Source: Bacteroidaceae bacterium (GTDB taxonomy: Bacteria; Bacteroidota; Bacteroidia; Bacteroidales; Bacteroidaceae). From it: a DNA stretch of 39,118 nucleotides. Location: positions 1 through 39,118 of the forward strand of contig JAKSIV010000021.1 in assembly GCA_024398635.1 (NCBI GenBank), read 5' to 3'. The position numbers and the translations under genes are program-made. Numbering within the stretch: position 1 is the first letter of the stretch; every line of letters begins with the position of its first letter. Shown piece after piece: positions 25,056-33,587 of this stretch. The notes under the pieces are model-generated. The model worked only from the letters and a program-made list of their open reading frames with translations, did not search any database and was not told the DNA's origin.

Positions 25056-26933
25056 TTATTTGATGTTAAGCTTGCTGTTGAAATCACGGAGAGTCTCAAG
25101 TACGTTGCAGCGTACATGGACGTAATTCTCTATACCGGCGGCTTTGAGGTCCTCAATGCAGGCGGGGTTACCGGCAATCACGAAGATTGCGCTGTCACCT
25201 ACTGCCTTGAATGCGGCGGGACCGTACTCGGCGTACTCGTCGTCGCTTGAGCAGAGCACCACGATATCGGCTCCTGCCTTGCGTGCTGCCTCAGCTCCCT
25301 CCTGGACGGTCTTGAAGCCCAGGTTGTCAATAATCTCGTAGCCTGCGCAGCCAAAGAAGTTACCCGAGAACTGGGCGCGGGCCTGACGCATGGCCAGATT
25401 TCCTATAGTGAGCATGAACACCTTGGGACGGCGGCCGCTGGCCTCGGTCTGCAGGCGCAATGCCTCAAACTCTGATGCTATGCGTGATGAGTCAAGGGTT
25501 GCGATGGTTGCCTCACCCTCTGCCTTGCAGCAGCAACAGCAGGTCTTGGGGGCACGGCCCTCGGACATCTCTTTGATGTTGGGGAACTGGTTGGTTCCCA
25601 GAAGTGACTCCTTACGCTTGGCGGCGTTCTCATGACGGGTGGCGTTGGTGGCGTTTACAGCCTCCTGAACCTTACCGGCCTTTACCAGTGCCAGCATACC
25701 GCCCTCATCCTCTACGGAGAGGAACAGGTTCCAGGCCTGCTCGGCCAATGCCTCGGTCAGATTCTCTATGTAGTATGAACCGCCGGCGGGATCTACAACC
25801 TTGTCAAAGTGTGACTCCTCCTTAAGCAGCAGCTGCTGGTTACGTGCCAGACGCTCCGAGAACTCATCAGACTTCTGATATGCTGCATCGAACGGGGTGA
25901 CTGTTATTGAGTTGACACCTGCCAGAGCGGCACTCATGGCCTCGGTCTGTGAACGCAGCAGGTTTACGTACGGGTCAAACAGTGTCTGGTTGTACTTGGT
26001 GGTGACTGCGTTGATGAACATCTTGCATGAGCAGCGGCAGATGCCGTCCTCGGGGTTCTTGCCGCAGTGGCACTCGGGCTTGTAGGCCTCGACTATTTTG
26101 GCCCACAGCATACGTGCTGCGCGGAACTTGGCAATCTCCATAAAGTAGTTGGAGCCGATACCCATGTTGAACTGGATCTTCTTGGCTACTGCATCGGCGG
26201 GAACGCCGGCCTCGGTGAGGGCGCGCATGTACTCGTTACCCCATGCAAGAGCGTAACCTAGCTCCTGATAGCAGAATGCGCCGCTGTCAGTGAGCATTGA
26301 AGCCTTGACGGTGAGGGCGCGGAACTTCTTGAGAGGCTCAAGTATCTCAATGAGCTTGGCGGCATCATCAAGACCGCACTCAACGCCGTTCTTGAGCATT
26401 GAGCCGATGGGGTCATATGAGATTGAACCCTTCAGGGTGCTCAGGTCATAACCTTTCTTGGTGAAATAGTCAACCAGAGCCTGAGCCTGTGCGCATGCCA
26501 GCTGGGGCTTGGTGCTGAAGTTGAGCTCTATGCAATCAGCACAGATGTCCTTGAGCAGTGCTTCCAGATCGGCACCCTCGATAAGACGGCCGCGGCAGCA
26601 GAAACTGAGTGAATCGACGCCCTTGTTAAGGATGTCAAGAGCCTTGGCGTTGGCCTCCTTGATGTCTTTGGTGCTGATACCCTGGCGTACAAACCATGAG
26701 TTGCAGGCTTTGGTGCCGCGCTTGTAGGGAAATTCTCCGGGTTTGGTCTCTGTGTCAAGGTCTTTGAGGTCCTCCTGGCGGTAGAACGGCTGTACCTTGA
26801 AACCCTCGTTGGTTCTCCAGACGAGTTTCTTCTCAAAATCCGCACCCTTTAGGTCCTCTGTTATCTTGGCCATCCACTCCTCGGTGGACACGGGTGGGAA
26901 CTCTGAGAAGAGTTTTTCTTTCTTGTTTGACAT
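25056..26933 (-). CDS. mutA: Methylmalonyl-CoA mutase, small subunit
   Basis: 625-residue partner of MutB, paralogous to it but lacking the DxHxxG cobalamin motif in its C-terminal domain (TIGNLAMRQARAQFSG takes that place), so it is structural rather than catalytic. The N-terminal barrel is recognisable (FNMGIGSNYFMEIAKFRAARMLWAKI). Two Cys-rich patches are notable: Cys288, 290, 299, 301 and 303 in an insert after the barrel helix, and five consecutive Cys (465-469) in the interdomain linker. I recall similar Cys-rich inserts in Bacteroidetes MutA, function unknown to me. It is the first gene of the mutA-mutB operon, with a perfect -7 box 64-71 bases upstream. Confidence 0.96.
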   Translation of the reverse strand: MSNKKEKLFSEFPPVSTEEWMAKITEDLKGADFEKKLVWRTNEGFKVQPFYRQEDLKDLDTETKPGEFPYKRGTKACNSWFVRQGISTKDIKEANAKALDILNKGVDSLSFCCRGRLIEGADLEALLKDICADCIELNFSTKPQLACAQAQALVDYFTKKGYDLSTLKGSISYDPIGSMLKNGVECGLDDAAKLIEILEPLKKFRALTVKASMLTDSGAFCYQELGYALAWGNEYMRALTEAGVPADAVAKKIQFNMGIGSNYFMEIAKFRAARMLWAKIVEAYKPECHCGKNPEDGICRCSCKMFINAVTTKYNQTLFDPYVNLLRSQTEAMSAALAGVNSITVTPFDAAYQKSDEFSERLARNQQLLLKEESHFDKVVDPAGGSYYIENLTEALAEQAWNLFLSVEDEGGMLALVKAGKVQEAVNATNATRHENAAKRKESLLGTNQFPNIKEMSEGRAPKTCCCCCKAEGEATIATLDSSRIASEFEALRLQTEASGRRPKVFMLTIGNLAMRQARAQFSGNFFGCAGYEIIDNLGFKTVQEGAEAARKAGADIVVLCSSDDEYAEYGPAAFKAVGDSAIFVIAGNPACIEDLKAAGIENYVHVRCNVLETLRDFNSKLNIK

Positions 26934-26996
26934 AAAATATTACTTGTTTGATAGTATAATTCTCTATCTGACGCCCTTTCGGAGCAGTCAGTCTGG

Positions 26997-27004
26997 CAAA
27001 GTTA
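26997..27004 (-). promoter_or_regulatory. Candidate mutA-mutB promoter, -7 box
   Basis: On the minus strand it reads TAACTTTG, a perfect TAnnTTTG, giving a leader of about 55 bases before the mutA ATG. Confidence 0.55.
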
Positions 27005-27029
27005 TATAATTAGATTGAGTAAACCTACT

Positions 27030-27046
27030 TAAATCTTATAGATTTA
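27030..27046. repeat. 17-bp hyphenated palindrome between divergent promoters (candidate operator)
   Basis: TAAATCT-TAT-AGATTTA is a perfect 7-bp dyad. It lies 26 bases upstream of the mutA -7 box, in the divergent region shared with the AspT-type transporter. The position suits a regulator site, but the A/T-rich context raises the chance of coincidence. Confidence 0.4.
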
Positions 27047-27119
27047 TATTCCGTGAATAACTATAAATTTTTAAGGTTTTATAATAGAGTCCGAAAGGTC
27101 AATATCGGCAAAATGTAAG

Positions 27120-27127
27120 TAACTTTG
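27120..27127 (+). promoter_or_regulatory. Candidate promoter of the AspT-type transporter, -7 box
   Basis: TAACTTTG, a perfect TAnnTTTG, 51 bases before the ATG at 27179. Confidence 0.55.
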
Positions 27128-27178
27128 CAGCTGAAAAATAGGACAAGTTTTCATATCTGAACAAAACACTGATTTATA

Positions 27179-28870
27179 ATGGATTGGATTAGGACTCTTC
27201 TTTTTGACACTGAATCAATAGCCCATCTTCTTTTGCTCTATTCGTTCGTTATTGCCGTAGGAGTATTGCTTGGAAAACTCAAGTTCCGCGGTGTGTCATT
27301 CGGTGTTGCATTTGTGCTTTTTACCGGAATTGTGGTGGCTCATTTCGGGTTTACCGGCAATATGAAGACCATAAGTTTTGTCCAGGACCTGGGTCTTATC
27401 CTGTTTGTATACAGTCTGGGACTTCAGGTGGGGCCTTCATTCTTCAGTTCATTTCTCAAGGGCGGTATACGCATGAACCGCCTGGCGATACTTCTGATAT
27501 TCCTCAATATCGTTGTAGCCATAGGCGCATACCTGCTCCTGTTTGACCGTAATGACCCCGACAGCTTTCCTATGCTGGTGGGAGTGCTGAGCGGTGCTGT
27601 GACCAACACACCCGGTCTGGGTGCAGCCGAAGAGGCCCTTCGTCAGATGGGCGGCAGCACAGCCGAGATTGCGAACGGTTACGCATGTGCTTATCCGCTT
27701 GCCGTCGTGGGTGTAATAATGGTGCCGATGATCGTGAAGGCCATCTGCCGTATCAAGGATGACAAGGAGAACGAGCAGCTTGAGGGCATGAAACAGGAGG
27801 ATACCAGCACCAAGCCCATGAAGCAGTATCTGGAAATGACCAATGAGCGTCTGAACGGCAAGACCATTCTTGAACTCCGACGCCTGATCAACCGTGAGTT
27901 CATCTGCTCCCGTCTGCTGCATGACGGTGTGGTGGTTACTCCGCATAGGGATACCGTAGTTTATAAGGGTGACCAGCTGAGCATAGTGAGCTCCGAGGAT
28001 GACGGCGAGGCTATCCGTACCCTGTTGGGCACGACCGTTGAGGTTGAATGGGATAACGTGAAGGGTACCGAGCCTTTGGTTTCACGCCGTATCGTAGTAA
28101 CCAAGGAGAAACTCAACGGCAAGACTCTGGGTCAGCTTCATCTGGGCAGTATCTATGATGTGACCATTACCCGTGTGGTACGTTCCGGTACTGAGTTGTT
28201 CGCATCGGCAAGCCTGGCACTTCAGCTGGGCGACCGTCTGTCGGTGGTAGGTAAGGAGAGCAGTGTGGCAGCCGTGGCTCAGCGTGTAGGCAATGAGATG
28301 AAACGTCTGGATGTACCCAACATCGCTACATTGTTCATAGGTATCCTGGTGGGTGTGCTTTTTGGAAGCATTCCAATCGCAATCCCCGGTATTCCCACTC
28401 CTTTGAAACTGGGTCTGGCCGGCGGTCCGCTGGTAGTGGCCATACTTATCAGCCGGTTCGGATACAAACTTGGTCTGGTTACATACACAAAGGCCAGCGC
28501 TCTAATGATGCTTCGTGAGGTCGGAATAGCACTCTTCCTGGCCAGCGTAGGCATCAAATCAGGTGCCACATTCGTTGAGACGATCACATCGGGCGACGGC
28601 CTTACATTCATGCTGGCCGGTCTGCTCATAACAGTCATACCTGTATTCGTTGTGGCACTTATTGCAAGGAAACGTCATAACATGAACTACTACAGTATAC
28701 TGGGACTTGTGGCTGGTGCCAGCACCAATCCTCCTGCTCTGGCGTTTGCCAACAGCCAGACAGAGCATGACGCCCCTGCAGTGGCGTACTCTACAGTATA
28801 TCCGCTCACCATGTTCCTGCGCATCCTTACAGCCCAGCTTATGGTGCTGATAGGTTGCAGTCTGTTCTAA
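27179..28870 (+). CDS. AspT/YidE-family putative transporter with two TrkA-C domains
   Basis: 563-residue inner membrane protein of the aspartate:alanine exchanger family. It has an N-terminal membrane block (about residues 15-185), two cytoplasmic RCK_C/TrkA-C ligand-binding domains (about 205-290 and 295-380, both with the GDxLSxV signature: GDQLSIV and GDRLSVV), and a C-terminal membrane block (about 385-563) that repeats the first. The paired GAVTNTPGLGAA and GASTNPPALAFA motifs are diagnostic of the two halves. The substrate is not predictable; the only well-characterised relative (AspT) exchanges aspartate and alanine. It diverges from mutA, so a link to dicarboxylate or propionate metabolism is conceivable but unproven. 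Confidence 0.92.
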   Translation: MDWIRTLLFDTESIAHLLLLYSFVIAVGVLLGKLKFRGVSFGVAFVLFTGIVVAHFGFTGNMKTISFVQDLGLILFVYSLGLQVGPSFFSSFLKGGIRMNRLAILLIFLNIVVAIGAYLLLFDRNDPDSFPMLVGVLSGAVTNTPGLGAAEEALRQMGGSTAEIANGYACAYPLAVVGVIMVPMIVKAICRIKDDKENEQLEGMKQEDTSTKPMKQYLEMTNERLNGKTILELRRLINREFICSRLLHDGVVVTPHRDTVVYKGDQLSIVSSEDDGEAIRTLLGTTVEVEWDNVKGTEPLVSRRIVVTKEKLNGKTLGQLHLGSIYDVTITRVVRSGTELFASASLALQLGDRLSVVGKESSVAAVAQRVGNEMKRLDVPNIATLFIGILVGVLFGSIPIAIPGIPTPLKLGLAGGPLVVAILISRFGYKLGLVTYTKASALMMLREVGIALFLASVGIKSGATFVETITSGDGLTFMLAGLLITVIPVFVVALIARKRHNMNYYSILGLVAGASTNPPALAFANSQTEHDAPAVAYSTVYPLTMFLRILTAQLMVLIGCSLF

Positions 28871-28882
28871 AATAGTGCAGAA

Positions 28883-28910
28883 GGGGTCAGACCCCAATTT
28901 TACTTTTTTT
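28883..28910 (+). terminator. GGGGTCAGACCCC hairpin with T tract (terminator or REP-like unit)
   Basis: GGGGT pairs with ACCCC around CAG (28883-28895), followed by AATTTTAC and a T run to 28910. It lies in the 42-bp convergent gap between the transporter and the MG2-type gene. The stem is short, but the T tract fits a plus-strand terminator. The GGGGTCAGACCCC core resembles REP palindromes. Confidence 0.65.
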
Positions 28911-28912
28911 GA

Positions 28913-31504
28913 TTACCAATTCTGATTAAGGATGTATGGGATTCCCGATGCGGTGATTCCTGCGCCGCTTATGGTATAGTGTGTGGAGTAGCTGTTGTTG
29001 TAGAATTCCACGCGTGCATTGCCTTCGGCATCGGTTACGACATTGGCGTTCCAATAAACAGTTCTGCGTGCATCGACATCACCGCAAATGCCTCCTTCGG
29101 GGTATTGGGGTGAATAGAATTCCACTGGCTTGGAGAAACCGTCAATCGTGGTGGTCCTGCGTCCCAGATTGCGTATGTCATTGTACGATAGCAACTCCCT
29201 ATCGTTCTTGATCTGTATGTCTACCAGATAGAAACGGGACCAGCATGTCTCAACCCAGTAAAACCAGTCGGTATCAAGACGCTTTCTGTGCATGTCGACC
29301 AGCAGAGGGGTGAATTCCACAAAGTAACTGGGGTACATGGGCTTGTCATAGACTATTATGCTCTTGACATCGATCATGTCAATAGCCGTAGGGATATCAA
29401 AAGGTTTTTTGTCCAGTACTTTCTGCTGGTTGTGGACATAGTAGAAGGGTCTGATTGGCTCGTCGTCATCGTCGTAAAAACGAATTCCCTGCTCCAGGAA
29501 ATATCCGGCTACATCGGTCGTGTATTCACCCAGGTCCAGTTCCATTTCGGCATCCTTCTCGACATCCCATGAGGTGAATGTGTCATAATCCACAAACTGG
29601 CGCTTCTCGGTAATATCCACATCATCCAGTACTATACCCAGATCCTCGCGGATAACCAGCGGCAGTCCGTCGTCGGTAAAGTCGGGCTCATCCTTCTTTT
29701 TGGCGCGCTTGTTATGGGTCAGGTCAATCTCTTGTTTCAGGAACGGTTTGGGGTCAGGGCGGTCGGAGCGTTCGAATTTGATTCGGGTGCTCTTTTCAAA
29801 CTTGGTTTTTCCGTTCCTCTTTTTTGACATAAGGTTGATGGTCATCTTGGCCTTGCCGTAGAAATCGGTCAGGTCAAATCCAAAGTATCCCGTAGAATCG
29901 GTGTGATACTCGAATGTCTCGAATCTGGTCTTATCCTCAGGTACGACCGATGCATACACGTCAATATCCGATACGGGATTGCGCTTGGAGTAGGAGAGTA
30001 CCCAACCATTCATAGTGAGGCTGTCCTCTATTCTGTGTTTCTCGGCATATTTCTTCTGTCCGGTCATGTATTGCCATTCATATCGCTCCCATCCCTGGAC
30101 AAGGGTAAGCAGATTGAGCGCAGTACGGCGCTCGGAGTCATTCGCCTCAAGGTACCAGGCCGGATCATGAATGTAACCCTTAAGGTCCGATGACAGCAGC
30201 AGGTTGGACTGCAGGTTATCAGACATTCCCGTTCCGTAATCATCTGCATCGCGGACAGACAGGCAGAAGCGGTCGCGAATAGGTTTGCCATCTTTATCGG
30301 TCAGTTTGAATTTGATTATCTCCTTGCTGAAAGGCTGGCGTGACATGCTGTCGGTGGAGAATGATATTGAGGGGCTCCGGAACCTGTCGTTGTTGTGGAA
30401 AAAACTGCGTGATGAGAGTATCTTGCCATTCTTGTTGTATAGAGTCATGCGGCAAACACTCACTGGCCATGCGGAGCAGTCTATGTCAAGTTGTGTGTTC
30501 TCATCGGCTTGGATTTCCTGAAAGAATATTACATCACCACGGCAGGTGACTGCTATAGCCGTCTGCTCGCCAATAAGGTCCGATGTGCGAGCAATGCTGA
30601 TTTGTAGCAGGGAATCGGAGCAGGGCAGGGCGGTCATGGAGTAGCCGCTTTTTAAGGCTCTTGGCAGGCTGTATCGGGATTTCTTGCCGTCTAGGGTAAT
30701 GAATTGGACCGCTTCATTGCCGCTAGGTATGATGCTGAACAGGCCCATTCCATCATGGATGGTGTATGCGGTGTCGGACCTGTCCTGGAAAACCAGCGCT
30801 CCGTCAATTTCAAAACCGTCGGCACCGGTGGCTTTGAAAGCAACGTTGCAGGGAAGTCCCGCAATGAGGTCACCTCCCTCAGGGAAAAAAGACAGATTTA
30901 CCTTGCCGTCATCCTCATCGGCTTCCTTGCGGATTACATCAACCAGTGGATTGTCATTCTTGACCACCACGTGTGAGTTGTCAAAATCACCTTGTTGCCT
31001 GGGCTTGGTATAAACGGGGATAACGCGTGAGAATATGGCCTCTTCGCTAAAATCAAGCATATTTTGGGTATAGGCCCTTATCTCATAAAAACCGCTGGGG
31101 TACTCCATTATTCCACGTTTTTCACGTGCTTGTGCTGTAGCCGCATCCCATAGGGGTATGGCTCCGTCACACTGGCCGGCTATTACCTTGAGTTTCTGTT
31201 GCAGTATGAGTTGACCGGTAGGGGCCAGTAAATCCACATAGAGAACCTTGCTGGGTGCACGCTTGAGAGTGGTGGCGTGTGTCACAAAAGCCTTGAACCA
31301 GATTATCTCGCCCTGAAAATATGCGGTGTTGTCAAATTCAAGATAGACCTTTTCCTGAGGGAATATGTTGTTGAACTGGTGTATATTGCCCGAAAAACGC
31401 ATGAGCTGTCGGGTGAGGTCATCCGATGTTTCGGGGGAATTGTCGGCAAACATTTCCGAACCCAAAATGAGTATGGCAGCAATCAGACAGCAAAACCGTT
31501 TCAT
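28913..31504 (-). CDS. Large secreted MG2 / TonB-plug-like surface protein
   Basis: 863-residue exported protein of unknown function. A signal peptide (about residues 1-20) is followed by an MG2-type (alpha-2-macroglobulin-like) beta domain whose opening FPQEKVYLEFDNTAYFQGE is characteristic of a family common in Bacteroidetes. Further beta-sandwich domains follow, with a carboxypeptidase-regulatory-like repeat around residues 490-560 and a C-terminal region (about 620-720) resembling a TonB plug (DVDITEKRQF...) without a beta-barrel. No protease motif or thioester is seen. It may be an outer-membrane-anchored scaffold; that is inference. It converges on the transporter gene and is separated from the Spy-like gene by a terminator. 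Confidence 0.82.
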   Translation of the reverse strand: MKRFCCLIAAILILGSEMFADNSPETSDDLTRQLMRFSGNIHQFNNIFPQEKVYLEFDNTAYFQGEIIWFKAFVTHATTLKRAPSKVLYVDLLAPTGQLILQQKLKVIAGQCDGAIPLWDAATAQAREKRGIMEYPSGFYEIRAYTQNMLDFSEEAIFSRVIPVYTKPRQQGDFDNSHVVVKNDNPLVDVIRKEADEDDGKVNLSFFPEGGDLIAGLPCNVAFKATGADGFEIDGALVFQDRSDTAYTIHDGMGLFSIIPSGNEAVQFITLDGKKSRYSLPRALKSGYSMTALPCSDSLLQISIARTSDLIGEQTAIAVTCRGDVIFFQEIQADENTQLDIDCSAWPVSVCRMTLYNKNGKILSSRSFFHNNDRFRSPSISFSTDSMSRQPFSKEIIKFKLTDKDGKPIRDRFCLSVRDADDYGTGMSDNLQSNLLLSSDLKGYIHDPAWYLEANDSERRTALNLLTLVQGWERYEWQYMTGQKKYAEKHRIEDSLTMNGWVLSYSKRNPVSDIDVYASVVPEDKTRFETFEYHTDSTGYFGFDLTDFYGKAKMTINLMSKKRNGKTKFEKSTRIKFERSDRPDPKPFLKQEIDLTHNKRAKKKDEPDFTDDGLPLVIREDLGIVLDDVDITEKRQFVDYDTFTSWDVEKDAEMELDLGEYTTDVAGYFLEQGIRFYDDDDEPIRPFYYVHNQQKVLDKKPFDIPTAIDMIDVKSIIVYDKPMYPSYFVEFTPLLVDMHRKRLDTDWFYWVETCWSRFYLVDIQIKNDRELLSYNDIRNLGRRTTTIDGFSKPVEFYSPQYPEGGICGDVDARRTVYWNANVVTDAEGNARVEFYNNSYSTHYTISGAGITASGIPYILNQNW

Positions 31505-31518
31505 GGTGGTAAATATAC

Positions 31519-31554
31519 AAAAAAAACGGGAGAACGGTTTCCCGCACTCCCGTT
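31519..31554 (-). terminator. Intrinsic terminator of the Spy-like gene
   Basis: AACGGGAG (31525-31532) pairs with CTCCCGTT (31547-31554) around a 14-base loop. The minus strand continues into a run of at least six Ts. It separates the Spy-like gene from the MG2-type gene. Confidence 0.85.
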
Positions 31555-31572
31555 GTAAACGGTTAAGGATGA

Positions 31573-32064
31573 TTACTGGGGACGTCCGCCACCAAAACCA
31601 CCACCCTGGGGCATTCCGCCGCCGAAGCCGCCACCAAAGCCGCCCTGGCCACCCTGACCACGCTGCTGACGACGCTCTTCCTGAATGGCGTCATATTTCT
31701 TCTTCTGGTCATCGGTAAGGAATGACTTGATCTTAGCCTCCTGAGCCTGACGCTGCTTCTGCATCTGCTCCATCATGGCCTGCATGTCACCCTCGGCGGG
31801 CATCTGACCGCCACCGTTCTGCATCTGCTCACGGCGTGCTGCCTGCTCCTTGCTGCTTGCAAGATAGTAGTTGTAGATTGAATCATACTGAACCTGTGTC
31901 AGTTCGAGCTGCTCCTTGAGACGGTCAGCTTGACGCTTGGCCATATCCTCAGGATTCATGTTCATACCCTGGGGCATTCCGCCGCCGAAACCGCCGCCAA
32001 ATCCCTGTGCAAAACTCATGGTTGAAACCATCAGAGCTGCGATAGCGAATAAAATCTTCTTCAT
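31573..32064 (-). CDS. Glycine-rich, LTxxQ/Spy-like periplasmic protein
   Basis: 163-residue exported protein with signal peptide MKKILFAIAALM...SFAQ. The centre (about residues 40-125) is a charged helical region with a DxxxLKEQLELTQVQYDSI segment and a later FLTDDQKKKYDAI, resembling LTxxQ/CpxP-Spy or DUF4890 proteins. These bind misfolded proteins or act as periplasmic stress factors in other bacteria; the role here is inference. The helices are bracketed by near-identical Gly-rich blocks (GFGGGFGGGMPQG) at the mature N-terminus and the C-terminus. The start at 32064 is preferred over an upstream in-frame ATG at 32100, because it begins the signal peptide. A perfect -7 box lies 41 bases upstream. 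Confidence 0.85.
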   Translation of the reverse strand: MKKILFAIAALMVSTMSFAQGFGGGFGGGMPQGMNMNPEDMAKRQADRLKEQLELTQVQYDSIYNYYLASSKEQAARREQMQNGGGQMPAEGDMQAMMEQMQKQRQAQEAKIKSFLTDDQKKKYDAIQEERRQQRGQGGQGGFGGGFGGGMPQGGGFGGGRPQ

Positions 32065-32104
32065 TGCTTTGTTATTTAGGTTAGAAAATAAAAATTTCAC
32101 TTTG

Positions 32105-32112
32105 CAAAGATA
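32105..32112 (-). promoter_or_regulatory. Candidate Spy-like gene promoter, -7 box
   Basis: On the minus strand it reads TATCTTTG, a perfect TAnnTTTG, with a TTTTG about 16 bases further upstream (slightly short of the usual spacing). Confidence 0.55.
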
Positions 32113-32207
32113 AGATATCGGGAAATGTCAAAAGTTTAATGGTACTTATTAAAAAATAGTTAAGAGTTTTTGACTTTTGGTGAAGGAAAGGGTGCACGGA
32201 AATAGCG

Positions 32208-32215
32208 TATATTTG
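32208..32215 (+). promoter_or_regulatory. Candidate promoter of the MATE-to-xse run, -7 box
   Basis: TATATTTG, a perfect TAnnTTTG, 21 bases before the MATE ATG, giving a very short leader. Confidence 0.55.
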
Positions 32216-32236
32216 CAATGATTTATAAGAACACAG

Positions 32237-33586
32237 ATGGCAGAATTGAAGACACCCCAGGAATTGGGTACGGAAAGAATCGGAAAACTACTTATCAGGT
32301 ACGCTGTACCGGCCATGATCGCTATGCTTGCATCATCACTTTACAATATCGTGGACCGCGCGTTCATAGGACATGGAGTGGGAGCGATGGCTCTTTCGGG
32401 ATTGGCAGTCACCTTCCCGTTGATGAACCTTTCGGCTGCGTTGGGATCAATGGTAGGCGTGGGATCGGGCACCATGATTTCACTTAAATTGGGACAGAAA
32501 GACCATGAGAGCGCCCAGTTGCTTCTGGGTAACTCTGTGACAATGAACATACTTATAGGCGTGATATTCGGCGCCTTGTCACTGTTGTTCATCAATCCGA
32601 TACTCACACTGTTCGGCGCTACCGAAGTCACCATAGGATACGCACGTGAGTATATGGTCATCATTCTGGCGGGTAATGCGTTTACGCACCTTTATCTGGG
32701 CATCAACTGCATATTGAGGGCTGCGGGTCATCCCAACAAGGCCATGATTGCCACTATAGGTACGGTGCTGCTCAATACACTGCTGGATTACCTTTTCATT
32801 ATGGTGTTCCACTGGGGAATCAAAGGCGCAGCCATTGCTACCGTCATTTCACAGGTTCTGGCATTTACATGGCAGTGCTTCCAGTTATCGGACAAAAGTG
32901 AACTCATTCACCTTAAGAGGGGTACATACCGTCTGCGTGGTGACCTGGTAAGGAACATAATAACCATCGGATTGTCTCCCTGCCTTATGAATGCTGCTGC
33001 CTGCTTTGTCGTATTGCTCATAAACCGCGGCCTGCTCAAGTATGGCAGTGATGTGGCCATAGGTGCATACAGCATTATAAACAGCATAGGATTCATGGTG
33101 GTGATGATGGTCATGGGATTTAACCAGGCCATGCAGCCCATTGCAGGTTACAATTACGGTGCCCGTCAGTTTGACAGAGTGCTCAGGGTATTGTATCTGA
33201 CCATGTTTTTCGGCACGTGCGTAACCACATTGGGATTTGCCGTAGGCGAGTTCCTGCCGGATTTCTGCATACGGATATTCACGAATGACCCCGAGCTGAC
33301 AGCCATAGCTCATAACGGAATGAAGATAAACTTCATCTTTTTCCCGCTTATAGGTTCGCAGATGGTGATAGGAAACTTTTTCCAGAGCATAGGAATGCCG
33401 GGCAAGTCCATAATCATGTCACTTTCCCGTCAGGTACTGCTGCTCATTCCTTTCCTTATAATATTGCCGCATTATTACGGTATCAACGGTATCTGGTACA
33501 GTCTGCCTGCATCGGATATACTGTCTGTCGTATTGGGATTCTCCCTCCTGATACCTCAAGTAAGTAAACTTAAAAAAATGGCATGA
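32237..33586 (+). CDS. MATE-family multidrug/metabolite exporter
   Basis: 449-residue inner membrane cation-coupled exporter with about 12 transmembrane helices in two six-helix halves (MatE repeats at about residues 18-180 and 240-405). Typical MATE features are the first-helix AVPAMIAMLASSLYNIVDRAFIGH and the later GFNQAMQPIAGYNYGA. The substrate is unknown. It is first in a packed run; the next gene starts one base after its stop. Confidence 0.95.
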   Translation: MAELKTPQELGTERIGKLLIRYAVPAMIAMLASSLYNIVDRAFIGHGVGAMALSGLAVTFPLMNLSAALGSMVGVGSGTMISLKLGQKDHESAQLLLGNSVTMNILIGVIFGALSLLFINPILTLFGATEVTIGYAREYMVIILAGNAFTHLYLGINCILRAAGHPNKAMIATIGTVLLNTLLDYLFIMVFHWGIKGAAIATVISQVLAFTWQCFQLSDKSELIHLKRGTYRLRGDLVRNIITIGLSPCLMNAAACFVVLLINRGLLKYGSDVAIGAYSIINSIGFMVVMMVMGFNQAMQPIAGYNYGARQFDRVLRVLYLTMFFGTCVTTLGFAVGEFLPDFCIRIFTNDPELTAIAHNGMKINFIFFPLIGSQMVIGNFFQSIGMPGKSIIMSLSRQVLLLIPFLIILPHYYGINGIWYSLPASDILSVVLGFSLLIPQVSKLKKMA

Positions 33587-33587
33587 T

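Noticed and set aside
22902..26933. Long open frames opposite mutA/mutB
   Set aside because: They are antisense to well-supported enzymes and arise from codon bias; no motif supports them.
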